From: CAWUFC02 sp963921335 | GTDB taxonomy: Bacteria > Pseudomonadota > Gammaproteobacteria > Pseudomonadales > Halieaceae | DNA: 64,000 nucleotides | NCBI GenBank assembly: GCA_963921335.3 | Contig: CAWUFC020000001.1 | Coordinates: 2,442,122 to 2,506,121 of the forward strand | Reading direction: 5' to 3' | Shown: positions 1-8,472 of the stretch, piece after piece | How positions within the stretch are numbered: the stretch's first letter is position 1 | Layout: each line of letters opens with the position of its first letter | Position numbers and translations under genes: made by a program | The notes under the pieces: generated by a model | Databases searched by the model: none | The model's input: only the letters and a program-made list of their open reading frames with translations | What the model was told of the DNA's origin: nothing

Positions 1-1
1 G

Positions 2-403
2 CAGCATTTTGGTGATGCCTATCCTGATCGCTCAATAGAGGTCAACGGCGAGAGCTCAGAACGGGTTATTGGTGATCATCGGCAGCTCTACAGTGCCGTG
101 AGCAACCTGGTGATGAATGCGCTCAAGTACAGCGATGACGTTATTAAACTGTCGTGGCGACAGCAGAATGATGAGCTTATTCTCGCTGTTAGTGACCGGG
201 GCCCTGGGATTGACCCGGTGCATCTGCCGCGATTAACTGAGCGCTTCTACCGGGTGGACAAGAGTCGCTCGCTGGAGACGGGCGGCACCGGTCTGGGTCT
301 GGCTATCGTTAAACATGTGCTTTGTGGTCACAAAGCACACCTGGAGATAAGCAGCGAACTTGGCGTTGGCAGTGAATTTCGCTGTCATTTTCCTTTGTCA
401 TAA
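2..403 (+). CDS. phoR: Phosphate regulon sensor kinase PhoR, C-terminal part (partial)
   Basis: The 5' part lies outside the window. The visible 133 residues are the HATPase_c catalytic domain of a sensor histidine kinase. An N box (SNLVMNALKYS), a G1 box (DRGPGID), an F box (ERFYRVDKSRS) and a G2 box (GGTGLGLAIV) appear in order, followed by a beta-rich end. The kinase would bind ATP and phosphorylate its partner response regulator. The PhoR identity is inferred from position: the stop codon overlaps a Pho box and pstSCAB-phoU follows at once. In the family, PhoR senses phosphate state through PstSCAB and PhoU and phosphorylates PhoB. phoB is presumably upstream of the window. Confidence 0.9.
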   Translation, partial: QHFGDAYPDRSIEVNGESSERVIGDHRQLYSAVSNLVMNALKYSDDVIKLSWRQQNDELILAVSDRGPGIDPVHLPRLTERFYRVDKSRSLETGGTGLGLAIVKHVLCGHKAHLEISSELGVGSEFRCHFPLS

Positions 404-412
404 TTTTGTAAC
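395..412 (+). promoter_or_regulatory. Pho box (PhoB site) for pstS
   Basis: Two heptamers, TTGTCAT (395-401) and TTGTAAC (406-412), are separated by AATT. This is the 7-4-7 direct-repeat pattern of a PhoB site. A further CTGTCAT lies at 382-388. A -10-like TATGGT at 423-428 sits 10 nt downstream, the spacing expected when PhoB replaces the -35 element. The site overlaps the end of phoR and drives pstS. Confidence 0.75.
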
Positions 413-459
413 AAATTGGTCTTATGGTGTGCTGAAATCTCACCAGTTTGGAGAATTGG

Positions 460-1437
460 ATGAAAAACAAAGCACTTGCTCGTATTGCAGCGGTGGCGGT
501 ATCCCTGAGTTTTGGGCTGTCTGGGCAGGCCAATGCGGCTGTTGACCCCAATCTGCCGGTCTACGAAACGGCCAGTGGCGTGTCAGGTAACCTGTCCAGC
601 GTAGGTTCAGATACCCTGGCTAACCTGATGACCCTCTGGGCCGAAGGTTTCAAGCGCGAATACCCTAATGTAAACATCCAGATCCAGGCCGCCGGTTCTT
701 CCACCGCACCCCCGGCTCTGACGGAGGCTACCTCCAACTTCGGTCCGATGAGCCGCAAGATGAAGGACAAGGAAATCGAGGCCTTTGAAAACCGCTATGG
801 TTATAAGCCTACTGCGGTGCCCGTCGCGATCGACGCCCTTGCCGTGTATGTACACAAGGACAATCCGATTGAAAACATGACCATCGCCGATGTGGATGCT
901 GTTTTCTCCTCAACGCGAAAGTGTGGCGCGACGACTGATGCGAAGTCCTGGGGTGACCTGGGCCTGGACGGCAGCTGGGAGCACCGCGATATCCAGTTGT
1001 TTGGTCGGAACTCGGTGTCAGGGACTTATGGTTACTTTAAGAAGAAGGCCCTGTGTAAGGGCGACTTCAAAAACACGGTGAATGAGCAGCCTGGATCCGC
1101 GTCTGTGGTGCAGTCTGTATCCACCTCGGTCAACGGTATTGGCTATTCCGGCATTGGCTATCGGACGTCGAGCGTTCGCGCCGTACCGCTAGCGAAGAAG
1201 GCTGGCGGGGAGTTTGTTGAAGCCACGCCCGCTAACGCGGTTGATGGCAGCTACCCCTTATCCCGCTTTCTCTATGTATATGTGAACAAGGCGCCGAATA
1301 AGCCTCTGGCCCCACTGGAGCGTGAGTTCATCAAACTGGTGTTGTCCCAGCAGGGTCAGAAGGTTGTGCTCAAGGACGGTTACGTGCCACTACCAGCCAG
1401 CGTGGCTGAACGTACCCTGAAGCAACTGGGTATTTAA
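460..1437 (+). CDS. pstS: Periplasmic phosphate-binding protein PstS
   Basis: Substrate-binding protein of the high-affinity Pst phosphate importer; it acts in the periplasm and delivers phosphate to PstC/PstA. The ATG at 460 is preferred over an upstream TTG because a GGAG ribosome site sits just before it and translation then opens with a clean signal peptide. That peptide is about 26 residues, cut after ANA, with no lipobox. The mature protein begins AVDPN and contains phosphate-ligand-type motifs (SVGSDTLANL, AAGSSTAPPAL, RNSVSGTYGYF). At 325 aa its length is usual for this PstS type. It is first in pstSCAB-phoU, and a terminator-like hairpin separates it from pstC. Confidence 0.95.
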   Translation: MKNKALARIAAVAVSLSFGLSGQANAAVDPNLPVYETASGVSGNLSSVGSDTLANLMTLWAEGFKREYPNVNIQIQAAGSSTAPPALTEATSNFGPMSRKMKDKEIEAFENRYGYKPTAVPVAIDALAVYVHKDNPIENMTIADVDAVFSSTRKCGATTDAKSWGDLGLDGSWEHRDIQLFGRNSVSGTYGYFKKKALCKGDFKNTVNEQPGSASVVQSVSTSVNGIGYSGIGYRTSSVRAVPLAKKAGGEFVEATPANAVDGSYPLSRFLYVYVNKAPNKPLAPLEREFIKLVLSQQGQKVVLKDGYVPLPASVAERTLKQLGI

Positions 1438-1460
1438 GGCACAATAAGTCATCAGGCAAC

Positions 1461-1483
1461 AGGCCGCCCACGGGCGGCCTTTT
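1461..1483 (+). terminator. Intercistronic hairpin between pstS and pstC
   Basis: The stem AGGCCGCC/GGCGGCCT has a CACG loop and is followed by TTT. Sitting between pstS and pstC, it probably terminates part of the transcripts, giving more binding protein than membrane components. This partial-termination role is an inference. Confidence 0.7.
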
Positions 1484-1501
1484 GCGGTACCGGGACCCGA
1501 C

Positions 1502-3757
1502 ATGTCGACATTGTCAGAACAGATTCCCAGCTGGATGCCCGGCTGGCGCAGAACCAAAGATCGCGTGGCCACCGCGGCCATCAGCGCCGGTGGCGCTGGG
1601 GTCCTCATGGCGATTCTGCTGATCTTTTTCTATCTTCTGTACGAAGTTTTCCCGCTATTCCAGTCGGCGAAAGTCGAGCAGTTATACCAATACACCATTG
1701 AGCAGTCTGACACCCGTTACCTGGCCATTGAGGAGCAGGGTGAACTGGCGCTGGCAATCAGTGAGACCGGCGAAGCGCTGTTTTTCGATGCGCGCGATGG
1801 AGCAACCCGATTGCAGGTTGACCTGGCAGAGCCCGCGGGTATGGGGCGCGCCCCGCTGTTGCAGATTGTCGAGCAGAGCCCGGAATCGAGAATCCTGGGC
1901 CTGGGTTATGGCAGCGGTGAAGTGCTGCTGGTCAAGCACGACTACAGGCTGACCTATCCGAATGACGTGCGCGTGATCAACGCCCGTATCGAGTACACCT
2001 ACGGGCCTGCTGCTCTTGCTGTGTTGCCGCCGGGCTCCCAGTTGGGGCAGCTGGCGGTGCGGGATGCAGAGGAGGCCCTGGTGCTCGCCGCCAGCGACAG
2101 CCAGGGCAGGGTGCACGTGCTGCGATATACCAAAGAGGAAAATTTCCTCAGTGGTGAGATCGAACTCACCGAGGAGCGATTGCAGCTGGACCGACTGGTC
2201 GATGGTATCGAGGCCATCTTTGTCGATTCATCCCAGCGCTGGCTCTATGTGCTTGATACCCAGGCCAACTACCTGGTGGTCGATTTGGCCAGTGTCGATG
2301 CTCTGGGTAACCTGGGTGTGGCTGATTCCGGTTCGCTGTTTGAATCTGGAGCATGTCTTGCCTCGGCGACCCAGCTACTTGGTGGTATTTCCCTGCTGGC
2401 GGGCTCTACTGAGGGCGAACTGGCCCAGTACTTTGTGACCACCAATGCCGAGGGCAGCCGCCTGGCGCAGGTGCGGACCTTTGAGAGCAACGCAGCTGCC
2501 ACAGTCAGTATGCTGCCTGAGCAGCGTCGTAAGGGCTTTCTGGGTCTTAGCGACAGTGGTGAGCTGGAGATTTTCCATACCACGGCGGGGCGTCGCCTGA
2601 TTCAGATTGAGTTGAGTCAGCAGCAGCTTGCCAATGCAGCATTGTCCCCTCGGGCAGATCGTCTGCTGGTTGAAGACAGCCAGGGTCAGTTCAGCTACTG
2701 GGATGTGCATAATAAGCACCCTGATATTTCCTGGGACGCGCTGTGGGGCAAAGTCTGGTACGAGAGTTACCAGGAGCCGGAATATATCTGGCAGAGCTCT
2801 GCCTCTAACAACGACTTCGAGCCGAAGTACTCCTTTTCGCCTCTGGCGTTCGGCACCCTGAAGGCGGCGTTCTACGCCATGTTGATTGCGGCGCCGTTGG
2901 CCATCTGTGGTGCCATATTTACCGCCTACTTTATGGCGCCGGCGCTGCGCCGCAAAATCAAGCCGTTGATTGAACTGATGGAAGCGCTGCCGACAGTAAT
3001 CCTGGGCTTCCTCGCAGGGTTGTGGCTGGCGCCGTTTGTTGAGGCAAGCCTGGCCGGTGTGTTCTCGCTGATGCTGTTTATGCCGGTGGGCGTGCTGTTC
3101 TTTGCCTTCCTTTGGTCCCGCCTCCCGCTGGGTTTGCGGGCGAGGGTGCCCGACGGCTGGCAGGCGGCGATACTCATCCCGGTGGTGATCCTGATTGGCT
3201 ATAGCTGCTTCGCTGCCAATGACACTGTAGAGCTGCTGTTTTTCAATGGCGACATGCGCGCCTGGGTGACTACAGACCTGGGGATTTCTTTTGATCAGCG
3301 CAATGCATTGGTTGTGGGCATTGCTATGGGTCTTGCGGTTATTCCAACCATATTCTCGATCGCCGAGGACGCCATTTTCGGTGTTCCCAAGCACCTCAGC
3401 TACGGCAGCCTGGCCCTGGGTGCGACACCTTGGCAGACGCTGGTCGGTGTGGTGCTACCCACCGCCAGTCCGGGTATTTTCTCGGCTCTGATGATTGGTC
3501 TGGGTCGAGCTGTAGGGGAGACCATGATTGTGCTGATGGCCACGGGTAACACCCCGATCATGGATGCCAATATCTTCGAGGGCATGCGCACGTTGGCAGC
3601 CAATATTGCGGTGGAGGTGCCTGAGGCTGAGGTCGACAGCACTCATTACCGTGTGCTGTTCCTCGCTGCATTTGTGTTGTTCATGTTTACCTTCGTGGTG
3701 AACACCTTTGCGGAACTGGTGCGACAGCGCCTGCGCATCAAGTACGGATCACTGTGA
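1502..3757 (+). CDS. pstC: Phosphate ABC transporter permease PstC with large N-terminal periplasmic domain
   Basis: Inner-membrane permease of the Pst importer, 751 aa against about 320 for E. coli PstC. Residues about 27-52 form a first membrane segment. Residues about 60-430 form a beta-rich soluble domain with repeating short strands (for example FLGLSDSGELEIFHTTAGR and LLVEDSQGQFSYWD), consistent with a beta-propeller in the periplasm. The permease domain runs from about 450 to the end and holds the ABC-coupling EAA-like segment (YGSLALGATPWQTLVGVVLP, about residue 633). Long PstC proteins are known in pseudomonads. The ATG lies 64 nt after pstS and the stop overlaps the start of pstA. 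Confidence 0.93.
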   Translation: MSTLSEQIPSWMPGWRRTKDRVATAAISAGGAGVLMAILLIFFYLLYEVFPLFQSAKVEQLYQYTIEQSDTRYLAIEEQGELALAISETGEALFFDARDGATRLQVDLAEPAGMGRAPLLQIVEQSPESRILGLGYGSGEVLLVKHDYRLTYPNDVRVINARIEYTYGPAALAVLPPGSQLGQLAVRDAEEALVLAASDSQGRVHVLRYTKEENFLSGEIELTEERLQLDRLVDGIEAIFVDSSQRWLYVLDTQANYLVVDLASVDALGNLGVADSGSLFESGACLASATQLLGGISLLAGSTEGELAQYFVTTNAEGSRLAQVRTFESNAAATVSMLPEQRRKGFLGLSDSGELEIFHTTAGRRLIQIELSQQQLANAALSPRADRLLVEDSQGQFSYWDVHNKHPDISWDALWGKVWYESYQEPEYIWQSSASNNDFEPKYSFSPLAFGTLKAAFYAMLIAAPLAICGAIFTAYFMAPALRRKIKPLIELMEALPTVILGFLAGLWLAPFVEASLAGVFSLMLFMPVGVLFFAFLWSRLPLGLRARVPDGWQAAILIPVVILIGYSCFAANDTVELLFFNGDMRAWVTTDLGISFDQRNALVVGIAMGLAVIPTIFSIAEDAIFGVPKHLSYGSLALGATPWQTLVGVVLPTASPGIFSALMIGLGRAVGETMIVLMATGNTPIMDANIFEGMRTLAANIAVEVPEAEVDSTHYRVLFLAAFVLFMFTFVVNTFAELVRQRLRIKYGSL

Positions 3758-5466
3758 TGGAAAAACAAGCGCCTAAAAGTTTGCAGATGAACCCGCGCTC
3801 CGGCGTGCTCGACTGGATTCGCAGCGGTGAACCGATGGTCTGGGCCAATGGTGCGGCGGTCAGCGTCAGCATTGTTGCAGTGGTGGGCTTGCTGGTGCTG
3901 CTCGCTGTGCGGGGGTTTGGTCACTTCTGGCCGTCAGACGTGATGCTGGCTGAGGTGGTCTACCAGGGCCAGAGTCGCCCCGTTTCCGGTGAGCTGGTCG
4001 AGAGTAAGCAGGCGAGTGGCGAGCAGCTACGCGGTGCGGGCATTGAGTTGATCGGAGAGGGGCCATTTTATCGCCGGGACCTGGTCAAGCAGGGCAATCG
4101 TGACTTTCTCGGCAGTGACTTCGTCTGGATTGTTTACGAACAGCTTCAGAACATCACTTACCCGGAAGACCTCATGGTGGTGGAGCGTTTGGAGTGGGGC
4201 AATCTCTATGCCCGTCTGGTTGCTGTATCGCGCGACGGAGAAGAGCAGACCCTGCAGAGCCTCGGCGATGAAGCACTTTGGGCGCTTTTTCAGCAGTATC
4301 TCGATGACACCCTGCAGATCCGTGAACAGATCAGCTCCATAGAACACGACGATATTGGCAGTATCAACTACGACATGGAGCAGCTGCGCTTGAAGGAGCG
4401 CAGGCTTGAACTGGAAGGTCAGAATACGCCTGCAAGGCTGGCGGACATCGCTGCAGAAAGAGCAGAGCTGGAAGCAGACTACGAAGTATTACAGGGGCAG
4501 CTCGCAGCCTTGTACCAGGAAATCGAGCGCAGCCGCTATAAAGTCACCCTTGCCGATGGCAGTGAGCGTGAATTGCCCCTGGCCAAGGTCGTCAGGGCGG
4601 ACCGCCCCAATGCCATGAGCACCCTTGATAAGCTGGGCCACTATTTTGAGAAGCTGGGTGAGTTTCTGACTGCAGAACCCCGTGAGGCCAATACCGAGGG
4701 CGGTGTTTATCCGGCGATCTTCGGAACGGTGATGATGGTACTGCTGATGTCGGTCATGGTGACCCCATTTGGCGTGGTGGCAGCTGTATACCTTCGCGAG
4801 TATGCGCGTCAGGGCGTGGTTACGCGCACCATTCGGGTCGCGGTAAGTAACCTGGCGGGTGTTCCCTCCATTGTTTACGGTGTGTTCGGCCTGGGCTTTT
4901 TTGTGTATTTCCTGGGTGGCGAGATCGATGCCCTGTTCTTCCCGGAGTGCTTGCCTCGTCCCACTTTCGGGACGCCGGGCCTGATGTGGGCATCACTCAC
5001 CCTGGCGCTGTTAACCTTACCGGTGGTGATTGTATCTACTGAGGAGGGGCTGGCGCGTATTCCAAGAGCGGTTCGAGAGGGCAGCCTCGCACTCGGCGCG
5101 ACAAGGGCCGAAACGCTTTGGCGAGTGGTTCTTCCTATGGCCAGCCCTGCCATGATGACCGGTTTGATCCTGGCCGTGGCACGAGCCGCCGGTGAAGTAG
5201 CTCCCTTGATGTTGGTAGGTGTCGTAAAGCTGGCGCCCAGTTTACCGCTTGATGGCAATTACCCTTACATCCACCTCGACCAGAAATTCATGCACCTGGG
5301 TTTCCACATTTACGATGTCGGCTTTCAAAGCCCCAATGTGGAAGCAGCAAGGCCGCTGGTATACGCTACAGCTCTGCTGCTCGTTGTGATCATTGCTGTG
5401 CTTAATTTTACGGCGGTTGCCCTGCGTAACCGTTTGCGTGAGCGCTATAAAGCCCTCGACGCCTGA
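3757..5466 (+). CDS. pstA: Phosphate ABC transporter permease PstA with coiled-coil extension
   Basis: Second permease of the Pst system, 569 aa, much longer than E. coli PstA (about 296 aa). A membrane segment lies near residues 33-55. A soluble region follows to about 310, with a charged helical stretch (about 174-260; MEQLRLKERRLELEGQ and IAAERAELEADYEVLQGQL) that looks like a coiled coil. The permease domain with its EAA-like segment (EGSLALGATRAETLWRVVLP) fills the C-terminal half. GTG at 3754 and ATG at 3757 are both possible starts; ATG is chosen, and it overlaps the pstC stop. The extra domain mirrors the one in PstC and may interact with it in the periplasm (inference). Confidence 0.93.
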   Translation: MEKQAPKSLQMNPRSGVLDWIRSGEPMVWANGAAVSVSIVAVVGLLVLLAVRGFGHFWPSDVMLAEVVYQGQSRPVSGELVESKQASGEQLRGAGIELIGEGPFYRRDLVKQGNRDFLGSDFVWIVYEQLQNITYPEDLMVVERLEWGNLYARLVAVSRDGEEQTLQSLGDEALWALFQQYLDDTLQIREQISSIEHDDIGSINYDMEQLRLKERRLELEGQNTPARLADIAAERAELEADYEVLQGQLAALYQEIERSRYKVTLADGSERELPLAKVVRADRPNAMSTLDKLGHYFEKLGEFLTAEPREANTEGGVYPAIFGTVMMVLLMSVMVTPFGVVAAVYLREYARQGVVTRTIRVAVSNLAGVPSIVYGVFGLGFFVYFLGGEIDALFFPECLPRPTFGTPGLMWASLTLALLTLPVVIVSTEEGLARIPRAVREGSLALGATRAETLWRVVLPMASPAMMTGLILAVARAAGEVAPLMLVGVVKLAPSLPLDGNYPYIHLDQKFMHLGFHIYDVGFQSPNVEAARPLVYATALLLVVIIAVLNFTAVALRNRLRERYKALDA

Positions 5467-5482
5467 TAGACAGGAATTAGCT

Positions 5483-6304
5483 ATGCAAACCCATTCCATC
5501 GATATGGACGCTATCCAGAGAAGCCCCAGTGATATGACTGAGGCCACCGAGCTAGCGCTGAAAGTCGATTCACTCAACCTGTTTTATGGCGGTGATACCC
5601 AGGCGCTGTTTGACGTGAACCTGGATATCCCCAAACAGCGAGTCACTGCCTTTATTGGACCCAGTGGTTGCGGAAAGTCCAGCTTGCTGCGTTGTTTTAA
5701 CAGGATGAATGACCTCGTGGACGGGTGTCGGGTTGACGGCTCCATCCTGCTCGAAGGCGAGGACGTGTACGGAAGCAAGGTGGATGTGCCCGCCTTGCGC
5801 CGACGTATCGGTATGGTGTCCCAAAAACCAAATCCTTTCCCCAAGTCTATCTACGAAAACGTGGCCTATGGCCTTCGTATCCAGGGTATCAACAAAAAGC
5901 GTATTCTCGATGAGGTCGTGGAAAAGTCCCTTAAGGCCGCAGCGCTGTGGGACGAGGTGAAGGATCGTCTCAATGACAGTGCACTGGGCTTATCCGGTGG
6001 CCAGCAGCAGCGTCTGGTGATTGCGCGCACGATCGCAGTGGAGCCCGAAGTGGTTCTGCTGGACGAGCCTGCATCAGCGCTGGACCCGATTTCCACCCTG
6101 AAGATTGAAGAACTGATTTACGAGCTCAAGTCTCGTTACACCATTGTTATTGTGACCCATAACATGCAGCAGGCGGCGCGTGTGTCGGATATGACTGCTT
6201 TTATGTACATGGGTAAGCTGATTGAGTTCGATAACACCGACACGCTGTTTACCAACCCCTCACAGAAGCAGACCGAAGACTACATCACCGGTCGCTACGG
6301 ATAA
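5483..6304 (+). CDS. pstB: Phosphate ABC transporter ATP-binding protein PstB
   Basis: Cytoplasmic ATPase that powers phosphate import through PstC/PstA. It has Walker A GPSGCGKSS (about residue 60), the signature LSGGQQQR (about 171), Walker B VVLLDEPASALDP and the switch histidine in VTHNMQQAA. The start is ATG 5483, 16 nt after pstA, behind CAGGAAT; reading further upstream would run back into pstA. The 273 aa length is usual for the family, with a slightly long N-terminus before the first ABC strand (LKVDSLNLFYG). phoU follows after 11 nt. Confidence 0.97.
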   Translation: MQTHSIDMDAIQRSPSDMTEATELALKVDSLNLFYGGDTQALFDVNLDIPKQRVTAFIGPSGCGKSSLLRCFNRMNDLVDGCRVDGSILLEGEDVYGSKVDVPALRRRIGMVSQKPNPFPKSIYENVAYGLRIQGINKKRILDEVVEKSLKAAALWDEVKDRLNDSALGLSGGQQQRLVIARTIAVEPEVVLLDEPASALDPISTLKIEELIYELKSRYTIVIVTHNMQQAARVSDMTAFMYMGKLIEFDNTDTLFTNPSQKQTEDYITGRYG

Positions 6305-6315
6305 CAGGAGGCTTT

Positions 6316-7038
6316 ATGTCTAGCCAGGATGCTTATACACAGCATATTTCCGAACAGTTCAATACTGAACTGGATGGCGTTAAATCTCACATGCTGGAAA
6401 TGGGTGGGTTGGTCGAAGCGCAGATTGCCGCGGGGCTGAACGCCCTTGTTGACGGGGAAACCGGGGAAGCAGAGAAGGTCATCGCACGCGACAGCGAGGT
6501 GAACGACATGGAGGTGGCCATCGATGACGAGTGTTCACGGATACTCGCCCGGCGCCAGCCCGCTGCGAGTGACCTTCGCCTGGTGCTGGCGATTTCCAAG
6601 GTGATTACTGATCTGGAGCGTATTGGTGATGAGGCTGCCAAGATTGCACGCCAGGCTATAAATATCTCTGAGGAAGGCTCATCTCCCAGCGGTTATGTGG
6701 AGATGCGCCATATCGGTGCACATGTTGGCGCCATGTTGCGGGACGCGCTGGATGCCTTTGCCCGCATGGACGTGGAAATGGCAGTTCAGGTTGCCAAGGA
6801 AGACACGCTGGTCGATAAAGAGTACGCCAATGCCATGCGTAGTCTGGTGACTTACATGATGGAAGATCCCCGTGTGATCGGCTCAGTGATTAATGAGATG
6901 TGGGCGCTGCGCTCGCTTGAGTGTATTGGTGATCACGCCCACAACATTGCCGAATACGTGATTTACCTGGCTAAAGGCCTGAATGCCCGCCATGTCGAGA
7001 TCGATGAGCTGATCTCGCAGCTGGAAGAGCATCATTAA
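6316..7038 (+). CDS. phoU: Phosphate signalling complex protein PhoU
   Basis: Negative regulator of Pho signalling; in the family it links the Pst transporter to PhoR and keeps PhoR from acting as a kinase when phosphate is plentiful. The 240 aa protein shows the two PhoU helical repeats with the acidic metal-binding motifs (DLERIGDEAAKIAR and SLECIGDHAHNIAE). A strong AGGAGG site (6306-6311) precedes ATG 6316. It is the last gene of the pst operon; a Pho-box cluster and porin gene follow. Confidence 0.97.
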   Translation: MSSQDAYTQHISEQFNTELDGVKSHMLEMGGLVEAQIAAGLNALVDGETGEAEKVIARDSEVNDMEVAIDDECSRILARRQPAASDLRLVLAISKVITDLERIGDEAAKIARQAINISEEGSSPSGYVEMRHIGAHVGAMLRDALDAFARMDVEMAVQVAKEDTLVDKEYANAMRSLVTYMMEDPRVIGSVINEMWALRSLECIGDHAHNIAEYVIYLAKGLNARHVEIDELISQLEEHH

Positions 7039-7044
7039 GGAATT

Positions 7045-7122
7045 GTTTCATTAAAGTTTCATAAACCGCTGTCGTAACAATACTGTCATATATCCGACAT
7101 AGAATTGTCGTGTGTCTGTCAT
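7045..7122 (+). promoter_or_regulatory. Cluster of Pho boxes upstream of the porin gene
   Basis: Heptamers of the PhoB type line up here. CTGTCAT (7083), CCGACAT (7094), TTGTCGT (7105) and CTGTCAT (7116) lie exactly 11 nt apart, making two adjacent 7-4-7 boxes. The 7116 box is the best (TTGTCGT-GTGT-CTGTCAT). Upstream there is another 7-4-7 pair, GTTTCAT-TAAA-GTTTCAT (7045-7062), and a single CTGTCGT at 7069. The region lies between phoU and the porin gene and should make the porin PhoB-dependent. Confidence 0.75.
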
Positions 7123-7169
7123 AGAGGCAACCGATACAGGATAAAACAGTGACGTACGGGAGTATGGAC

Positions 7170-8435
7170 ATGAAGCTTCACCAATCAATCATTGCAGCGC
7201 TGGTGCTGCTGATCGCACCGATGGCACACGCGGCCGTCAGCGATGAGCAGTTTGCACAGATGCAGGCTCAATTTGCCGAACTGGCACAGCGTTTAAACGC
7301 GCTGGAGGCTGAAAATGCCAAGCTGCGCGAAATCAATCAACAGACCATTCGTGAGGTTGAGCTCACCAGCGCACAGGTGGCAGAAGTAGCCAAGAAGCCT
7401 GCGGCCAGTTCCTGGACTGACACGGTTCGGATCAAGGGTGATTTCCGCTATCGCTACGAAGCCATCGACGTGGAAGATGTCACCAAGCGTGAACGCAACC
7501 GTGTCCGTGCACGTGCTGCCATCGTTGCTGATCTGCCCAACAATGTCGAAGTAGGGCTGGGTATGGCCAGCGGCGGTTCCGACCCGGTGTCCACCAACCA
7601 GACCCTGGGTGGCGGTGGTTCTACCAAGGACCTTCGCATGGACCTGGCCTATTTCAACTGGGCTGCAACCAAAGACCTGAACGTGATTGGCGGTAAGCAC
7701 AAGAACACCATGTATCGTCCGCAAAAGCACGGCTTGATCTATGATGGGGACTACCGTCCGGAAGGCTTCAACATACAGTACACACCGGGTTCGTTCTTCC
7801 TGACCGTCGGCGGTACCTGGCTGGAGAGTGACACCAAGCTCGACAACTCTGAATTCACCTGGAGCGGACAGCTCGGCTTCAACGGTAATATCGGTTCAGC
7901 CAAGCTTGTGACCGGTCTCGGTTACCAGCAAATCGACACTGCCGGCAAAACACCGTTCTTCGGTGATCCCAGCGATTTCTTCGGCAACACGTTTGTCTGT
8001 GATGACCCCGTTGCGTTAGAGGGCTGTAGCTTTCTTTACGACTACCACACGGTACAGGCCTTTGCTGATCTTGGTCTGACGGTTGGTGACATGCCCCTGG
8101 GCCTGTTCTTCGACTACGTCCACAACACCGAAGCCGATGAATTCGACACAGGTTATGCAGTGGGTGCGCGTTTGGGTAAAACCAGTGGCTGGAAAACCTG
8201 GGACATCGCCTACAACTACCAGGATCTTGAAGCCGACGCGACCCTGGGTCTGCTGACCGATTCAGATTTCGGTGGCGGTGGTATCGACGGCAAAGGACAC
8301 GTGTTCAAGGCCGGTTTTGGCATCAACAAAAAGTGGAGCCTGGGCCTGACTTACTTCAAGAACGAAATTGGTGGCAACAAGGGGCTGGATACGGACTTCG
8401 ACCGCATCATGCTCGATACCAAGTTCAAGTACTAG
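7170..8435 (+). CDS. Putative outer-membrane porin (phosphate-regulated)
   Basis: A 421-residue secreted protein with a signal peptide (MKLHQSIIAALVLLIAPMAHA) and a short heptad-like region (FAELAQRLNALEAENAKLREI, about 30-50) that suggests a trimeric stalk. After about residue 80 it has many alternating strands ending in an aromatic C-terminus (LDTKFKY), typical of a beta barrel. It resembles the putative-porin family (Porin_5 type), not E. coli PhoE. ATG 7170 is chosen over 7164 and an upstream GTG because GGGAG (7158-7162) is correctly spaced only for 7170. The Pho-box cluster in front suggests it admits phosphate or phosphorylated compounds; the substrate is inferred from context only. 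Confidence 0.8.
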   Translation: MKLHQSIIAALVLLIAPMAHAAVSDEQFAQMQAQFAELAQRLNALEAENAKLREINQQTIREVELTSAQVAEVAKKPAASSWTDTVRIKGDFRYRYEAIDVEDVTKRERNRVRARAAIVADLPNNVEVGLGMASGGSDPVSTNQTLGGGGSTKDLRMDLAYFNWAATKDLNVIGGKHKNTMYRPQKHGLIYDGDYRPEGFNIQYTPGSFFLTVGGTWLESDTKLDNSEFTWSGQLGFNGNIGSAKLVTGLGYQQIDTAGKTPFFGDPSDFFGNTFVCDDPVALEGCSFLYDYHTVQAFADLGLTVGDMPLGLFFDYVHNTEADEFDTGYAVGARLGKTSGWKTWDIAYNYQDLEADATLGLLTDSDFGGGGIDGKGHVFKAGFGINKKWSLGLTYFKNEIGGNKGLDTDFDRIMLDTKFKY

Positions 8436-8443
8436 GGTAGGTA

Positions 8444-8472
8444 ATTGTGGTGCGCTAGGTGCGCACCACAAT
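8444..8472. terminator. Convergent hairpin between the porin and DUF47 genes
   Basis: A perfect 12-bp stem (ATTGTGGTGCGC / GCGCACCACAAT) with a TAGGT loop lies between two convergent genes. The TAG stop of the minus-strand gene falls inside the structure. Short T or A tracts flank it, so it may serve as a bidirectional terminator. Confidence 0.6.

Noticed and set aside
2375..3394. 339-codon open frame antisense to pstC
   Set aside because: Low-complexity composition rich in Gln, His and Arg and fully inside pstC; a shadow frame.
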